The position numbers were made by a program, and so were the translations under genes. A stretch of 64,000 nt of DNA, taken from contig OU342631.1 of assembly GCA_910589415.1 (NCBI GenBank), positions 54,278,598 through 54,342,597 of the forward strand, read 5' to 3'. Source of the DNA: Malachius bipustulatus (lineage: Eukaryota > Arthropoda > Insecta > Coleoptera > Melyridae). A model generated the notes under the pieces. It was given only the letters and a program-made list of their open reading frames with translations. It had not been told where the DNA came from and did not search any database. Shown one piece after another: positions 43,899 through 54,752 of this stretch (its first letter is position 1; each line of letters starts with the position of its first letter).

Positions 43899-44260
43899 CT
43901 ACAAAACGCAGCGCCAACAACCGTGTAACCGAACACAAGAGCAACTGTCGCCTGGGCCAGACAGACAAGTCAGCCTTCGCGGAGCAAACCGTGCTTCAGG
44001 ACGATCCCGTCATATGCGAAAAGACGAAAATTCTCCTCACTGCTTCACACTATTACATTGTTTACATCGTATATCCGTATCGTACACAACAATCGTATAC
44101 AATACCCGTTTACATCGTGAAGCAATTGAAATTTATAAACATCCAAATAGTTTCAACAGGTAAGAGAAAGAAATGAAACTGCGGAGGATTTGGTATCCGG
44201 CGTTATGTCAGACCCAAATAAGTCATCGTCTGACTTCATCGTACAGAGTGTTCTTGAAAT
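43899..44260 (+). pseudogene. Penelope-like element, GIY-YIG C-terminal part
   Basis: Directly after the Gypsy target duplication the plus strand reads STKRSANNRVTEHKSNCRLG, QTDKSAFAEQ, CEKTKILLTASHYY. It then continues in another frame toward HCEAIEIYKHPNSFNR and a short GC-rich 3' end. This is the second half of the GIY-YIG nuclease of a Penelope-like element and continues the block that ends at 38402. Degraded and inactive. Confidence 0.8.
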
Positions 44261-44509
44261 TTTTATACCGGGAGATTAGAAGTCTGAAAATTTACATCTC
44301 CCTGTATTAAAATTTAAACCACATAGGCCCGTATTCATCAATAAATATAACCCCTGGGGTTATATTTTGGAACATGTCATTGGTTTAAAATTCTTAGCGT
44401 TCGTAGGGTTTGAGCATTAGACCAATCAGCTGTAAGAAAATTCAAAAAAAAAAAAATCTAATTAAACCCAAGTTTAATAATTTTCGATTTCCATTATTTT
44501 TTTCATACC

Positions 44510-44850
44510 GAACGACATAAACAACAATATGGCGGCCATAAGAAAAAGAAAGGTGGCCATGAAAACTCTGGAATCTAGTCGGCTTTGACAATTTTTGAAA
44601 CGTCGGATGGGTAGCACTTGCTGACTTATGTTAGCCTACAAAAAATTATTTATTGATTTCCGATAATAAAAAAGATAACAAAATTAACAAAAATAAGGAA
44701 ACTCGATTTTTCAGTTTTTTCTGGATATTTCTCAGGAACGGTCACAGATATCTTGCATATCTTGACGGGTTCGAGATGGAAACAAAATTGTTAATTTTCT
44801 ATCTTTTAACCGATCTTGTATATCTTAGAAGCGTTTAGGAGATAGCAATA
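44510..44850 (-). repeat. Second copy of the 8.76-9.38 kb dispersed repeat
   Basis: On the minus strand it follows the 8800-9117 copy: GAACGGTC / CAGATATCTTGCATATC-type sequence, the CCTGAGAAATATCC block, and ATGGCGGCCATAAGAAAAAG on the plus strand. About 340 bp align by eye with moderate divergence. The 61-codon frame at 44653 is part of it. Confidence 0.65.
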
Positions 44851-45087
44851 TAGAGAGTATTATGGTTTACCCGTGTTTTACAAGGTGTCCCAGACTTAAT
44901 AGACCAAACCATATCTCATATACACTTTGAGATAATCGTACCGAATAAAGGAGATTTTATAATAATTTTTAAAGCTCTACAACTTGACAGAATGGAAACA
45001 ACCCTCACTTCAACATCCCCTAAGTTATAGCCACCACTCTTAAAAAAATGAATAGCACCCTGTATAAACTTTCGTATTTTCACACTA

Positions 45088-45838
45088 TGGGTGTTATGCA
45101 ATTGAATGTCATTATTTAAGGGGATGATTTTTGGGTCCGTTTTAAGAAGAAAACTTCATAAGAACGTATGTCCTAAAAGTCTTAACTTTTGAGATACAGG
45201 GTGGTAAAGTTTCATTAAAATAAATCATTTTTTCGTAATATCTGTAATACCGCTCTGGATATTTTTATGAAATTTTGTATACAGGTATTACGCATCAAGG
45301 GGCATTTTATCATATACCACGTTTCATTTTTTTTCCATTAGTGACATTTTTACCGGCATATTTTAGCAGACATTGATGGTACTCCACTGATTTCTGTTCA
45401 AATAGAAATCTTTTTTGGAATCCCTATTCATTTCCAAGCACATTTAATTACCTTTTTTTTCAGTCCGATGCACGGTTTTCGCCTAAAAAAATAAAATCTG
45501 TTTCTCTACATGGTCACAAGATTGTCATTAAATGACAATAAAAAAAAATAAAAATATGCATAGGTAAAATTCTGCAAGATGTCACTAGTGGAGATAAAAC
45601 GAAATGTGGTACATGAAAAAATGCCTCTTGATGAGTAATACCTGTCTATTAAATTTCATTAAAATATCCAGAGCGGTATTACAGATATTACGAAAAAATT
45701 ATTTATTTTTAAAAACTTTACCACCCTGTATCTCAAAAGTTAGGACTTTTAGGACATACGTTCTTATGAAGTTTTCTTCTTAGAATGGACCCAAAAATCA
45801 CCCCCTTAAATATTGACATTCAATTACAAAACACCCTG
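45088..45838. mobile_element. Foldback mariner-type MITE, ~255-bp arms
   Basis: The arms 45088-45345 and 45585-45838 match in inverse. The right end is CAGGGTGTTTTGTAATTGAA read inward and the left end is TGGGTGTTATGCAATTGAA. TA flanks both sides (45086-45087 and 45839-45840). No gene. Confidence 0.8.
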
Positions 45839-46470
45839 TATAAATATATTTCCTTTCATTAAAATTATTATAGATCAAGTCAATTGCTGTAAGGAATCAA
45901 ATGTCAATGTCAACGTCAACTCACAGACAGTGCAATTTTTAAGTATTTTTTAAAATAATTCTAAATAAATGTAGTGTTTTGTCTTGTTTTACAATATCTA
46001 AATAGACAGTTTCAATAGCTGTAGAAGGAGATGTCCACGGTAAATTGTATAACGTTGTAACAAGCAAATATGATCAATAGAAATTGTAATGTTGGATAGA
46101 GCTGAAGTTTTAGAAACGTCGTCGACCTATACCTTACGGTCGCTTTGTTGTAAGTAAAATACGTAAGACTGCACTACTTTAAGTGATAATACAGCAAAAT
46201 AATGTTCGATTTCAGAGTTCTGTAGATGATCCAAATTGGGATCGAAAGTGTCAATAGTTGTCATCTATATTTCAAAGCAGTCAGTCCATCATCTGTCACT
46301 GTGTTATGATTGAGAGGTGTAAAAGAAAAAGAGGAAATGAATCTACCTGTTGCCTTGACTTTGTTACTCACTGACCCAGACATACTGCTGTTATTAAAAA
46401 TGAATAGAAATACAATATTATATTTACAAAAACAATTCTAGACTCAGGAATTTATCCAGGAGGAGCCCAA

Positions 46471-46532
46471 GCCAAGACTAAGGCTCCGCGTCACCTCTGG
46501 CTCACTCACGTAAGTTGAGCCTTAGTCTTGGC
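46471..46532. repeat. Perfect 15-bp hairpin
   Basis: GCCAAGACTAAGGCT (46471-46485) is exactly inverted as AGCCTTAGTCTTGGC (46518-46532), with a 32-nt loop. It lies in otherwise AT-rich, unannotated DNA. Function unknown. Confidence 0.7.
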
Positions 46533-49500
46533 ATCTGACAGTGACAGAAAATAAAAATGATAGGTGAGAGGAGTTGAACTGCCACCTGCTCTGTCTCTTA
46601 ATTTTCTATATGATTCTTTTCTCTTATCTGCTTGTTATCAGCACACAGACAGTCATTTGAAGATCAAATTTAATTAATACTCTAAAAAAACCATGTTCTA
46701 AAGTCTTTTGTTTCATATTTTAAATTTTAACAATGAAGTTCTGCAAATTCAAATTTTAAAGAAATTAAAAAAGATGCACAAATTATGTTGATGTGGTGCA
46801 CATGGAGGCTTTTCTATTTAATGTTCATGTTAAGAAATAAATTATTATCAAACAAATCACCTTGCTGTCAGTACTCTCCTGATACATATTTAAGTAGGTA
46901 TATGTTGTAAAAAACATGTCGAAATATAGAAATTTGCATACAAGATATTTCAATTAAAGTGCCCAAAAAATCTAGTACCACAAGCCCTGAATTACTTACA
47001 TTTATCCTAGTTTTCAACTGCTACGATCCGTACTATTTTCAATTTTATAAAAATATTTATATACATATAATATATATGTTTATTTTCATATAATTAGGCC
47101 TATTCTCCTATATTATCGTGAAAATAATTAATACGTACTAAGATAAGATAGAAGACTCTCACATAATCGTATCGCATCGCACATAGGTGCTTATTAATTT
47201 CACTAGACGTTCAAGTAAATGTGTTAATTATTCTTTTGTATTTAAGACTCCACGATATCAACGAACTACCTTCTTGAATGAATGAATGAACTATTGTCTT
47301 TTAGTAATTACTCTTTTATTTGGTGTTAATTCTATTGAGATTAATGTTTACTAGAATAATATTGTATTATCATACCCAATAAATACACTGTAACTACAAG
47401 TTTATTTAACTTTCAAATCATTGTAAACATCTTTTCGTTTTCATGTTAATTTTTTACAAGACAAGGCTGGAGCTCTTGTCATATTGTTTAATTTTTGCTG
47501 CAAACAAACTCTATTATCTCCGTAATTAATAGTATATTCTCGAATCTTTTAACAGTTTAACCTCTATGATGTTTAAACATTCTTATAATGTTGCCATTTG
47601 TTATAATGGTATTAAGTTCAAAATTGTACCGACCATGGAAATTTTTGAGAACACTTTCTCTGATTTTTTTAGGAAACTTTATACGATTTTTTACAAAGCT
47701 TTACAATATGAAGTTTACTATCGATCCTCAAAGTTACAACAAATTTCACCGAGAGCCAATTTTCATAAGGACTGTGCAGGGTCCTTTGCACAAAAAGATA
47801 CAGTCACATTGAATTTAAAAACGTCACTTAGATAAAATAGTTTATGAATTTGAGATTGGCATCCAAGGGCGAGTTCTTGCACATCAGTAAAACCTGATGG
47901 AATCATTTAGTGATGGCAGCATGGAATGATGGGTTATTATTTGGTCATTATCAATGGAACAATGTGACATGTCATTACACAAATTATAAAAGGACGAAAA
48001 ATAAGTTCAATTACTGAAAGATTCAATGCAAAATAAAGTATCTTGTGTGATACCGCGTTTGCAACCAGTGGATCAACCGGTGAATAAAAGAGCTCGTCAC
48101 AAGTGAAACTTTGCCAACCTGACAATTCATTCGAAAAATCATTTTTAGCGAAAACCATAATGTCATTTCGAATTCTAGGATTAAGTATGATTTACGAAAA
48201 GTTAAAAAGTTAAACCGATTTGCACAGTTCGGTTAAATTTTTTGACATTTTGAAAAATACGCCTTCAAAAAAAGGAAATATGCAACGCGAAAAATATCTG
48301 AAAACATTATTTTGGTCATCCTGGTAGCCATACAAAAAGTTGAACCCGGTTGATGGCAGCCATACAAAAAGTTATAAAATTGAATGGGTTTGCTGTACCT
48401 AATACAGTTAAATTTTTTTTTGATTAAAAATTTTTTTGATATTTTCAAATATGCTCCCAGGCCATATGCAAGCGCAAAATGTTTGAAAGCAAAAATTTTC
48501 GTCGAAAAATGACAAAATCTATGTACATTTTTAATATCAGACGTAATACGATAATAGGTAGGTACTGGTCTGCCAATTTTTTTTTTACATAACCGAAATG
48601 GCCTCTCATGCAGTTGCTACATTTCTGACTGTTACCGCCCACTTAGTACGGCTTAGGATCATCTAATCTAACGACTTTATACGTTTTCGGCCGTAAAACG
48701 ATGATATGTACATCATTTTGGTGGTGGGTTCTCGTGATATTATATTAAAATTGTATTCAACTGAAACTTTTTCGGTAGTTAAGAATATAAAATTTAAAAA
48801 TCACTTACTAAGTACACGTACGTAGTAAGCCTAAATTAATATTTATGTTAATTTTTACTTTAATGAAATTTTGACTAACCTAAACATTGTACTTATTGTT
48901 AATCCATATGGTGTCTCTGAAACAACAATTATTCTTCAAGTTTCTTCCCATATAAATAAATGCATTTCATACAATTTAGAGCAGCGATTGCATCATTTAA
49001 AATATCTCGGATGTTCTTTGGATGTATGGAAAAATCCATTTTACTCCACACAATTATTGTGATTGGAACGGTAACATAGGGGTAGACTGGGGACAGAATC
49101 CCTATTCAACATCTGACAATATCCATGCATTTTATCAATGAACCACTGAGTGACTACAACACCATATACACAACTTTTGTTCTGCGCCACCATAAAAACT
49201 GCAACAACCAATAAAAAGTCGAACATCATGACATTTTCACCTGCGATTGTAACGAAAGGCATGTGAAATCGGATCTCCAGCAATGATCAACGACAAGGTA
49301 ACAAGGTTCAATAACCGTGAGACTCGAAGGTTTCCATTATTGATGTTGCTTTAGGGGTGCATCGGTTACATTATGCTAGAGGTCGAGGAATCACTGATAG
49401 TGTTCTATCGAAGTCAGGAGCAATGGAAGACTTTGCTAATGTCACGTCCAGTAGCACAGAACAGGATGTGGACTCCAGTCTATAGTTCTTCAAATGCATG

Positions 49501-49570
49501 GCGTGACAACGAAACTTGTCCCTACAACATCTTATCAAAGAACTAGAAGGTGGTAGGTATGAAAAAAATT
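46533..49570. other. Long stretch without a recognised gene
   Basis: AT-rich DNA. The 89-codon plus frame at 47566 and several short minus frames show no domains. Partial inner repetition occurs near 48310-48370 (GCCATACAAAAAGTT twice, 46 bp apart). Confidence 0.4.
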
Positions 49571-49729
49571 TCAAATAAATGTTTTTTTTTTTTTCCCCTC
49601 AAAATTACCCGCATCAACCTCTAAGGGTTATTAGCGGGGGTTTCTGTGGATTTTTCCGTTTCCTACTATCCATCTTCTAATCCGTCACATAAAGGGTCAA
49701 ACAGGCAAACATACACATCCGCCACATAA

Positions 49730-52700
49730 TCATATTTTGTTGTATAAACTTGCCGCATTTACTAGACTGAGTAGTTTACTGTTTTGGTCCGGATCACTAA
49801 TATGTGTCTGGTTATTAGACCTTGCATTCTCTAGTAACTCGCATTCTTCAATAATGTGTTTCATAGTGAGGCGAACATGACAGTTTTCGCATTGTGGGGG
49901 GCGATCCTTGGTTATTATGTGTCTGTGTGTCAAGTTGGAGTGGCCCAGCTTAATTCTATTCAAGACAATCTGGTCCCTTCTTTTGGGAGGGACCACGAGT
50001 AATCCCCTGACTGACGGTTTAAATTGTCTCAAATATGTGTCATTTTGCTCCCAGTCTACCTGCCATACTCGAAATATCTGTGATCTAATAAACGCTTTTA
50101 AATCACTTGGTATGGACAGCTCTGTTATTCCAATGTGGTGGTCGCCAGTAGCTAGCTTTGCTACTGCGTCTGCCCTTTCGTTCCCCTTAATACCGACATG
50201 GGAAGGTGTGTATATGAAGGAAACTCTGTATTTTAGTCGGTGTATTTTCTCCTTAATCTTTATTATCAAAGGGTTTTGAGGGTAGGTTTGTTTGAGTGAC
50301 ACCACAGCACTAAGGGAGTCTGTGCATATTGTGAAATGACTATCAGGGGATCTTTCGGCATATTCCAGAGCCTGGACAATTGCGAAAAGTTCCGCGGAGT
50401 ATATGCTAGTAGATGGGGGCAATCGATAATTTAGTTCTGATGTCGGTGTTATGACAGAGCAAGCGGCGTTGTTATCCATCTTTGATCCGTCGGTGTAGAT
50501 GAGTTTTCTGTTTGGTGGGAGTTTTCCTATGACATTCGCAAATGCGTTTCGGATGATTTGTGGGTTTGTTTCCGTTTTTTGGTGTAGTGTTAGTTCTGTG
50601 TTGCATTTTGGGGTGTGGATTATCCAAGGGGGAATTGTTGTGCATTCCCACGAAAGGGGTTTATGGAGTTGGAAGTTAATATCTGTCTGTAGGGTGTTGA
50701 GTCTTTCATGAAAAGGTGGGGTAATATTAATATTGGCTCTGTATATATTACTGTATCTATCAGTTAGAAAATATTGGGTGTTGAAATGGTTACTTTTAGC
50801 AAGGCAGTTCACTCCGAAGTTGAGAGCCAACATTTTGCACCTCAAATGGAAGGGGAGTTCACCATACAGGCACAATAGACTCTTGTTCGGGCTAGTGCAA
50901 AAAGCACCTGATATGATTCGAAGGGAAATTGTTTGGATGGACTTTATTGATTTTAGGTAGGATTCTCGGGCTGTAGAATACGCGATGGCCCCGTAGTCGA
51001 GCTTTGACCTAATAAGATTTTGGTATATGTGGAGTAAGGTGGTACTATCCGCTCCCCAGTGATGGTGAGATAGGACTTTTAATATTTTCATTGAACTGAA
51101 ACATGATTTCTTAAGGTAATCTAGATGTGGCTTCCAGGAAAGTTTGGTGTCAAATAATATTCCAAGATATTTAACTGAAATTTCAAATTTTAATGATTTA
51201 TGGTGTAATCTGAGGAGCGGAGTATATTTATCTGTTCTTTTGTTGAAGAGAATGCATTTGGTTTTATCGAGGGAAAAGCGAAATCCCGATTTTTCTGTCC
51301 ACTTTGCTATGCTATTTATGGTCTTTTGAGTCAAATTTACCATCGAGCTATTCTCTCTAGCCTTTACAAAAATTACCAGATCGTCGGCGTATAGACAACT
51401 TTTTACTGGTGACTGAATTGACTCCAAGCAACTGTTAATAGAGATTAAAAAAAGCGTTACGCTTAAAACACTACCTTGTGGTAGGCCATTTTCTAATTGT
51501 TTATTTGTTGACTGTACGCCGTTACAGACAACTCTCATTTTTCTATTACTAACAAAGTTTCGGACAAAACTCAAAATGTAACCTGAAATATTCCAGTCAT
51601 GAAGTGTATGTAAAATAGGAGTGATCCAGGTCATGTCATATGCCTTCTCAATATCAAAGAAAACCGCTAGTAATTTCTGCTTATTAGCAAATGCTTCGTG
51701 TATTTGAGATTCAAGAAAGACGATATTGTCGTTTACGGAGCAGTGTTTTCTGAAGCCGTTCTGGGCAGGGTGGAGGAGTTTATTAGTTTCTAAGATCCAG
51801 GTTAGTCTATTGTTTATAATTTTTTCCATGAGTTTGCACATAGTGTTCGTGAGTGATATTGGCCTATAGGATGAGGGGGAGTTTACCGGTTTATCAGGTT
51901 TCAGGGCAGGGATGACTAGAGACATTCGCCAAGAGTTTGGAAATGACTGGGAACTATATATGATGTTGAAAATTTTTAACAAGTGTCTAAGAGAACTATC
52001 AGAGAGGTTCTTCAGAAAAGAGTTTGGAATATTATCAGGGCCCGGGCTTGAGTCTTTAGTGCTTTGAAGGCAATTTTTTAGTTCTTCGAGTGTTAGGGGA
52101 GAGTTGATAGGTAGAGAATTGTTGTTTTCGGGGTCTCTAGGAATTTGACTTTCGACCTGCTGTTTATAGTCGAGGAACTTTTTGCTATGGTTTTTGTTTG
52201 AAGCGTTTTCTTTGAACTTGTCGGCTAGCATCTCGGCTATAGATATTGGGCTGGAGACAGTTTCGTTTTCGTTGGAGAGGGATATAATGGATTTTGCTTG
52301 GTGGATACCTTTAATTTTTTTTATTTTGTTCCAGATCTCCGTTGGTGAGGTGGCTGAGTTTATACTAGACACAAATTTCCTCCAAGATTCTTTTTTGCTT
52401 TTTTTAAATATAAACCTGACTTTGGCTCGGAGTTCCTTGAAGTTTAAAAGATTTTCTTGGGTTTTGTGTCTTTTGTATCGGTTGAAAGCGTTTTTGCTCG
52501 CTTTCAGTGCTGAGGCGCAATCATTATTCCACCAGGGGACCGGAGGGTGTTTTTTAGGAAGGAAATGTTTACCAACATGGTTTGTAGCAGATGATATCAG
52601 TGATTTTTCGAATTGTTCGACTATATCATCTACGTCATCTATCTCTGAAATCTGCGACCCTGAGAGTATTGAGTCTACTTCTCTGGAATAACCATCCCAG

Positions 52701-53395
52701 TTTGCTTGCGACAGATTCCACTTTGTTATATTATGCGAGATGTAAGTATTATCCATGAGGTTTTGGATTTTAATTGGGAAGTGATCGCTTCCATACAGGT
52801 AGGTGGAGGATTCCCATGTTAGGAAAGGGGCTAGGAGTGGGTCACACATTGTTAGGTCTATTGCCGAAACGCTTCCGTTATAAGAATTGAAACGAGTGGG
52901 AGTTCCTGTATTAAGTAAAATTAAATTTGATGAAATAATGATATTCTCTATAATTTTGCCCCTTGGATTGTTGGATTCGGAGCCCCAAATAGTACTGTGG
53001 CTATTGAAATCTCCCAGAATTATGTTGGGTGTAGGAATTTGTTTTATCAGGTCGAGAATTTCCCTGTGACTGACGTCTCTACTTGTTGGTAGGTAGATAT
53101 TGCATACGGTTATTTTCTTTTTTAGATGTATTGTAAAGGCGACCGCTTCTAAATCTGTCGTTAGGTTTATGTTGGTTGAGTAGACTTTATCACTCACGAA
53201 AGATATAACCCCTCCACTAGCCCAGTCATTTTGGATCCGGTGTTTTGAAAAACAGTTATATCCCCTAAGGGTGGGGTCGGCTTTGAGGTGGGATTCTTGA
53301 AGGCATATAACTAATGGGTTATTCTTTGAGATTAGGAGTTTCAATTTTTCTAAACGGGTAAAAAATTCGTTACAGTTCCACTGCAAGATGAACAT
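49730..53395 (-). CDS. LINE ORF2: endonuclease, RT, RNase H
   Basis: 1,221 codons, uninterrupted, starting MFILQWNCNEFF. Residues 1-215 form an APE-type endonuclease (QWNCN, LQESHL, ILGDFNSHSTIWG ~130, YGSDHFPI ~205), which nicks target DNA. RT lies at ~430-720 (SPGPDNIPNSFLK, SYRPISLTNTMCKLMEKI, FFDIEKAYDMTW, LPQGSVLSVTLF, LYADDLVIF with the Asp pair at ~668). RNase H lies at ~965-1090 (IYTDGSKMDNN, SAELFAIVQALEYA, TDSLSAV, TPSHVGIKGNERAD), with its acidic residues present. A C-terminal knuckle CENCHVRLTMKHIIEEC lies near 1168. No stops or frameshifts. It is translated from the same RNA as ORF1 after a 70-nt spacer with a hairpin. I-like group; Nimb or a related clade is possible. Confidence 0.93.
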   Translation of the reverse strand: MFILQWNCNEFFTRLEKLKLLISKNNPLVICLQESHLKADPTLRGYNCFSKHRIQNDWASGGVISFVSDKVYSTNINLTTDLEAVAFTIHLKKKITVCNIYLPTSRDVSHREILDLIKQIPTPNIILGDFNSHSTIWGSESNNPRGKIIENIIISSNLILLNTGTPTRFNSYNGSVSAIDLTMCDPLLAPFLTWESSTYLYGSDHFPIKIQNLMDNTYISHNITKWNLSQANWDGYSREVDSILSGSQISEIDDVDDIVEQFEKSLISSATNHVGKHFLPKKHPPVPWWNNDCASALKASKNAFNRYKRHKTQENLLNFKELRAKVRFIFKKSKKESWRKFVSSINSATSPTEIWNKIKKIKGIHQAKSIISLSNENETVSSPISIAEMLADKFKENASNKNHSKKFLDYKQQVESQIPRDPENNNSLPINSPLTLEELKNCLQSTKDSSPGPDNIPNSFLKNLSDSSLRHLLKIFNIIYSSQSFPNSWRMSLVIPALKPDKPVNSPSSYRPISLTNTMCKLMEKIINNRLTWILETNKLLHPAQNGFRKHCSVNDNIVFLESQIHEAFANKQKLLAVFFDIEKAYDMTWITPILHTLHDWNISGYILSFVRNFVSNRKMRVVCNGVQSTNKQLENGLPQGSVLSVTLFLISINSCLESIQSPVKSCLYADDLVIFVKARENSSMVNLTQKTINSIAKWTEKSGFRFSLDKTKCILFNKRTDKYTPLLRLHHKSLKFEISVKYLGILFDTKLSWKPHLDYLKKSCFSSMKILKVLSHHHWGADSTTLLHIYQNLIRSKLDYGAIAYSTARESYLKSIKSIQTISLRIISGAFCTSPNKSLLCLYGELPFHLRCKMLALNFGVNCLAKSNHFNTQYFLTDRYSNIYRANINITPPFHERLNTLQTDINFQLHKPLSWECTTIPPWIIHTPKCNTELTLHQKTETNPQIIRNAFANVIGKLPPNRKLIYTDGSKMDNNAACSVITPTSELNYRLPPSTSIYSAELFAIVQALEYAERSPDSHFTICTDSLSAVVSLKQTYPQNPLIIKIKEKIHRLKYRVSFIYTPSHVGIKGNERADAVAKLATGDHHIGITELSIPSDLKAFIRSQIFRVWQVDWEQNDTYLRQFKPSVRGLLVVPPKRRDQIVLNRIKLGHSNLTHRHIITKDRPPQCENCHVRLTMKHIIEECELLENARSNNQTHISDPDQNSKLLSLVNAASLYNKI

Positions 53396-53430
53396 TAGTT
53401 ATGTTTTAGAGGGTGTGTTGGGGGAGAAAT

Positions 53431-53461
53431 TCCCTCTCATTGCGGAATGCAATGAGAGGGA
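53431..53461 (-). promoter_or_regulatory. Hairpin between ORF1 stop and ORF2 start
   Basis: TCCCTCTCATTG (53431-53442) pairs perfectly with CAATGAGAGGGA (53450-53461) around a 7-nt loop. On the minus-strand RNA it begins about 5 nt after the ORF1 stop and ends about 35 nt before the ORF2 ATG. RNA structure at this place helps ORF2 re-initiation in some R1-type LINEs; here that role is inference. Confidence 0.7.
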
Positions 53462-53465
53462 GGTG

Positions 53466-54752
53466 TTAGTAGGATTTCTGAGAACAATCATCAGAGTCTG
53501 ACTCAACTGCTGTTAACAGTAGTTGATTCTTTATTTTTTTCTTGAGTCGGGTACAGCGGGATTTTATACTTCTGTGTGTAAGGTAGGGGTAGATTTCTGA
53601 AATGATAGTTATCATATCTACTGGGTCTGTTATATACTCTCTAGCGACACTGAGAGGGTCTGGTGATCCGGTAACATTTTCAAAAAAATCCTTAAGTTGA
53701 TCATATGTTATCATAGAAGAGAATTTTTGCTCGACAATAGATTTGGCTGGTTTTATTAGATCTTCCAAAGGGGTTAAACTTTCTGTAGAGTCTGACTTAT
53801 GTAATGACAGATCACTTTGTGAGACAGAAATACCTTCTGCTTGGGTTCCTGCCTTGAATTTTTTGTTTCTGTTTCTTGGAGCGGTTTGTGTAGGGGTTGG
53901 AAAAAAATGGGGCTCGTCAACAATTTCAGCACTATGGGGCAATGATTCGGTCTCATTATGTCCCGTAGATACCGTGGTGGAAGTAGAGGCTGGTCTTTTT
54001 TTGTTAACAGTTTCAGTGGCAGTGATAGGTGGGTTCGTGTTTTCTGGTTGGTTGTTAGTTGAGTGGGAGGGGGTGGGGTCCGGTAGAAATGATTGTTCCT
54101 CCTTGTTTGGGCAAGAGTCTGCCCGGTGGCCGACTTGTTTACATGAGAAGCATGTCAGTTCACCGCTACTTATGAAAATTCGGTATTCAGTATCTTCATA
54201 CTTTATTAAAAGAGTTGGGGGAAGTTGAAGATTTTCATCGGGCTGGACAAATATTTGCCTCCGGAAACTGAGTATGTGTGCACATTCTTCACCTTCAAGT
54301 CCGGCTCTGAGGGTGGACATAGTGGAAACTGCCCTGCATCCCAGCTGACTCAGGGCATTTTCAAGATATTCGTGGGGTATTGTTGGGCATACATTAGACA
54401 ATATCAGCCTTTTTGCCGGTGTAATTAACCGTCGGACATTGACCAATCTATCGTTAATTGGGACTGTACTGTGTTTGTTAATTAAATCGTTAACTATTTG
54501 CAAGCTTGCGAGATAGATGCATACACGGTTTCGGGATATTCTTGATGCATGAGTTATGTTTTTAAAACCAACAATCTTTCCGATAGGAGAAACATAATGA
54601 GACAATTTTAAATTTTCAGATTCGGCCAAATCCATGACAATAGCCAGGTCTTTTTTTGGAAAAAGTGATGTTTTGGCAGCACTAGCATATGATGAAACAC
54701 TGGTCGTCGACTGGCCGTTTTGTTGGGAAGAGACTGTTATTATGGGATCCAT
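53466..54752 (-). CDS. LINE ORF1 (Gag-like RNA-binding protein)
   Basis: 428 codons, open, starting MDPIITVSSQQNGQS at 54752 after an AT-rich leader. Residues ~30-190 look like one or two divergent RRM-like modules (RLVNVRRLITPAKRLILSN, EYLENALSQLGCRAVS). A single CCHC knuckle, CFSCKQVGHRADSC, lies at ~200. Then comes a low-complexity Pro/Ser/Thr stretch (~220-330) and a folded-looking C-terminus with PVDMITIISEIYPYL. It binds element RNA in related LINEs and forms the ribonucleoprotein with ORF2. Length and single knuckle fit I-like ORF1 proteins. No defects seen. Confidence 0.88.
   Translation of the reverse strand: MDPIITVSSQQNGQSTTSVSSYASAAKTSLFPKKDLAIVMDLAESENLKLSHYVSPIGKIVGFKNITHASRISRNRVCIYLASLQIVNDLINKHSTVPINDRLVNVRRLITPAKRLILSNVCPTIPHEYLENALSQLGCRAVSTMSTLRAGLEGEECAHILSFRRQIFVQPDENLQLPPTLLIKYEDTEYRIFISSGELTCFSCKQVGHRADSCPNKEEQSFLPDPTPSHSTNNQPENTNPPITATETVNKKRPASTSTTVSTGHNETESLPHSAEIVDEPHFFPTPTQTAPRNRNKKFKAGTQAEGISVSQSDLSLHKSDSTESLTPLEDLIKPAKSIVEQKFSSMITYDQLKDFFENVTGSPDPLSVAREYITDPVDMITIISEIYPYLTHRSIKSRCTRLKKKIKNQLLLTAVESDSDDCSQKSY

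Noticed and set aside
53743..54228. 161-codon plus-strand frame opposite LINE ORF1
   Set aside because: The minus-strand ORF1 has knuckles and protein-like composition; the plus frame is its antisense shadow.
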